Source: Pontederia crassipes (taxonomy: Eukaryota; Streptophyta; Magnoliopsida; Commelinales; Pontederiaceae). Taken from it: 64,000 nt of DNA. The notes beneath the pieces are model-generated. The model saw only the letters and a list, made by a program, of their open reading frames with translations, was not told where the DNA came from and ran no database searches. The stretch is taken from contig CM060197.1 of assembly GCA_030549335.1 (NCBI GenBank), positions 18,302,501 to 18,366,500 of the forward strand, read 5' to 3'. Positions 63,927-64,000 of this stretch are shown here, in pieces (within the stretch, counting starts at the first letter, position 1; each line of letters begins with the position of its first letter). A program made the translations under genes and the position numbers.

Positions 63927-64000
63927 GATCTATCACCTCTTAGGACACCCAAAGGATGTAATAAGTATGTATAACTTATAGCTTTTAACCTTACTCAAAG
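63927..64000. repeat. Partial monomer at the right edge
   Basis: These are the first 74 bases of a monomer of the GTATGTATAAC, CTTTTAACC, ACTCAAAG type. It is the same type as at 32.28, 33.02, 42.78 and 62.32 kb and is preceded by the same TTAAGGTTCC junction. The array plainly continues beyond the window. Confidence 0.95.

Larger units (their letters stand above)
1..64000. repeat. 148-bp satellite array, about 432 monomers head to tail
   Basis: The sequence repeats every 148 bases throughout. GATC at phase 1 is found at 3, 151, 299, 447 and 595 and is still in register at 63927. The distance 63927-3 is 63,924, which is 432 x 148 minus 12, and the 12 missing bases are the six deletions listed separately. 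All copies lie in one orientation. Consensus G+C is about 35%. No unique sequence, transposon or gene interrupts the array, so it fills every gene-free stretch. Because 148 is not a multiple of 3, each reading frame passes through all three phases of the monomer, and the monomer has stop codons in all of them, so no long ORF can exist. By family knowledge, such arrays are typical of centromeric, pericentromeric or subtelomeric heterochromatin. Which of these applies, and the species, are not shown. Both ends of the array lie outside the window. Confidence 0.99.
18466..64000. repeat. Array domain 2 (C123 / CTTTCACC / AAGTATG variant set)
   Basis: Variants absent or nearly absent from domain 1 become common here. 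TTCGCTTTGAAATACAG (C123 with C133) is found from 19.8 kb on, GATCTTTCACC from 20.1 kb, G at phase 78 (GACTGTAATC) from 19.0 kb, and family D from 22.05 kb (CTCTTAAGACACCC with AAAGTATG). Unit sizes also differ: 5, 7, 8, 10, 12, 13, 14, 17, 20 and 40 monomers. The domain includes one imported domain-1 cassette, itself present twice (34623-35436 and 37583 onward). By general knowledge of satellites, such domains reflect local homogenisation, with younger amplification where copies are most alike. Here that is 50-62 kb and 19.7-25.7 kb. Confidence 0.8.

Noticed and set aside
1-64000. Possible coding repeats (a repetitive protein gene)
   Set aside because: 148 is not divisible by 3 and the monomer has stop codons in every frame on the + strand, so frames are closed at least every few monomers. 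I saw no codon-like pattern in the substitutions.
1-64000. CRISPR-like array
   Set aside because: Spacing is regular, but the whole 148 bp repeats. There are no short repeats separated by unique spacers and no cas genes.
1-64000. tRNA or SINE genes because of the B-box-like motif
   Set aside because: The A-box match is poor, no cloverleaf can be drawn and there is no A-rich tail or target-site duplication. It is kept only as a low-score finding.
1-64000. Transposon, LTR or virus-derived insertions
   Set aside because: The phase of the monomer is unbroken except for deletions of 1 or 7 bp, so nothing has been inserted in this window.
1-64000. Inverted segments of the array
   Set aside because: All monomers read in the same orientation. 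I found no head-to-head or tail-to-tail junction.
1-64000. Naming the species or satellite family
   Set aside because: Monomer length and base composition fit several plant and animal satellites. I do not recognise the sequence with confidence and cannot search a database.
1-64000. Bacterial or phage origin because GATC occurs once per monomer
   Set aside because: A 64-kb homogeneous 148-bp array without genes is not a prokaryotic feature. GATC is simply part of the AGATCT in the monomer.

Overview
The whole 64 kb window is one uninterrupted satellite DNA array. A 148-bp monomer (about 35% G+C; consensus has 52 G/C of 148) is repeated head to tail in a single orientation from the first base to the last. 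I count 432 complete monomers (3-63926), two bases of a preceding one (1-2) and 74 bases of a following one (63927-64000). I see no gene, RNA gene, transposon, inversion or foreign insertion. The type of sequence (long, homogeneous, nucleosome-sized monomer, higher-order repeats, decay at CpG) points to centromeric or pericentromeric heterochromatin of a eukaryote. A plant is my first guess, but nothing in the window fixes the organism and I do not recognise the satellite by name.

The monomer is described here with phase 1 at the G of its GATC (in AGATCT). An exact consensus copy lies at 49571-49718. Fixed landmarks are: AGATCT across phases 148-5; a 13-bp dyad CTATAA-C-TTATAG at 43-55; TTGAACC at 58-64 and its inverted partner GGTTCAA at 111-117; and two CpGs at 110-111 and 121-122. 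Variation is almost all single-base substitution. Six monomers carry deletions (five of 1 bp, one of 7 bp), and these 12 bp account exactly for the net phase drift over 64 kb. Monomers fall into recognisable families, tagged mainly at phases 144-148, 10, 17, 29-30, 41, 43, 70, 77-78, 81, 91-92, 102, 110-112, 118 and 123.

Layout. (1) 1 to about 18.4 kb, domain 1: multi-monomer units opening with a monomer that has A at phase 70 (starts 3, 891, 4887, 6958, 8882, 12432, 15982), giving spacings of 6, 27, 14, 13, 24 and 24 monomers. (2) About 18.4-31 kb, start of domain 2: a different variant set, a 12-mer, and a tandem 20-mer (2,960 bp) duplication in which I found no differences. (3) 31-47 kb, a mosaic: a 5-mer (740 bp) tandem duplication, another 2,960-bp-spaced pair, a 10-mer (1,480 bp), a local monomer amplification, an intramonomer crossover junction and a domain-1 island. 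(4) 47-50.4 kb: rearranged 8- to 25-monomer offsets. (5) 50,457-62,272: a 40-mer (5,920 bp) present almost exactly twice with one difference seen. (6) 62.3-64 kb: a segment matching 32.9-34.0 kb, 29,304 bp away.

The window therefore reads as a record of repeated unequal exchange and segmental amplification at many scales (1, 5, 10, 12, 20, 24 and 40 monomers) acting on a monomer whose length is nearly constant. It gives no evidence of a coding system. All comparisons were made by eye; boundaries are exact to a few bases where a diagnostic base is quoted, otherwise to about a monomer.
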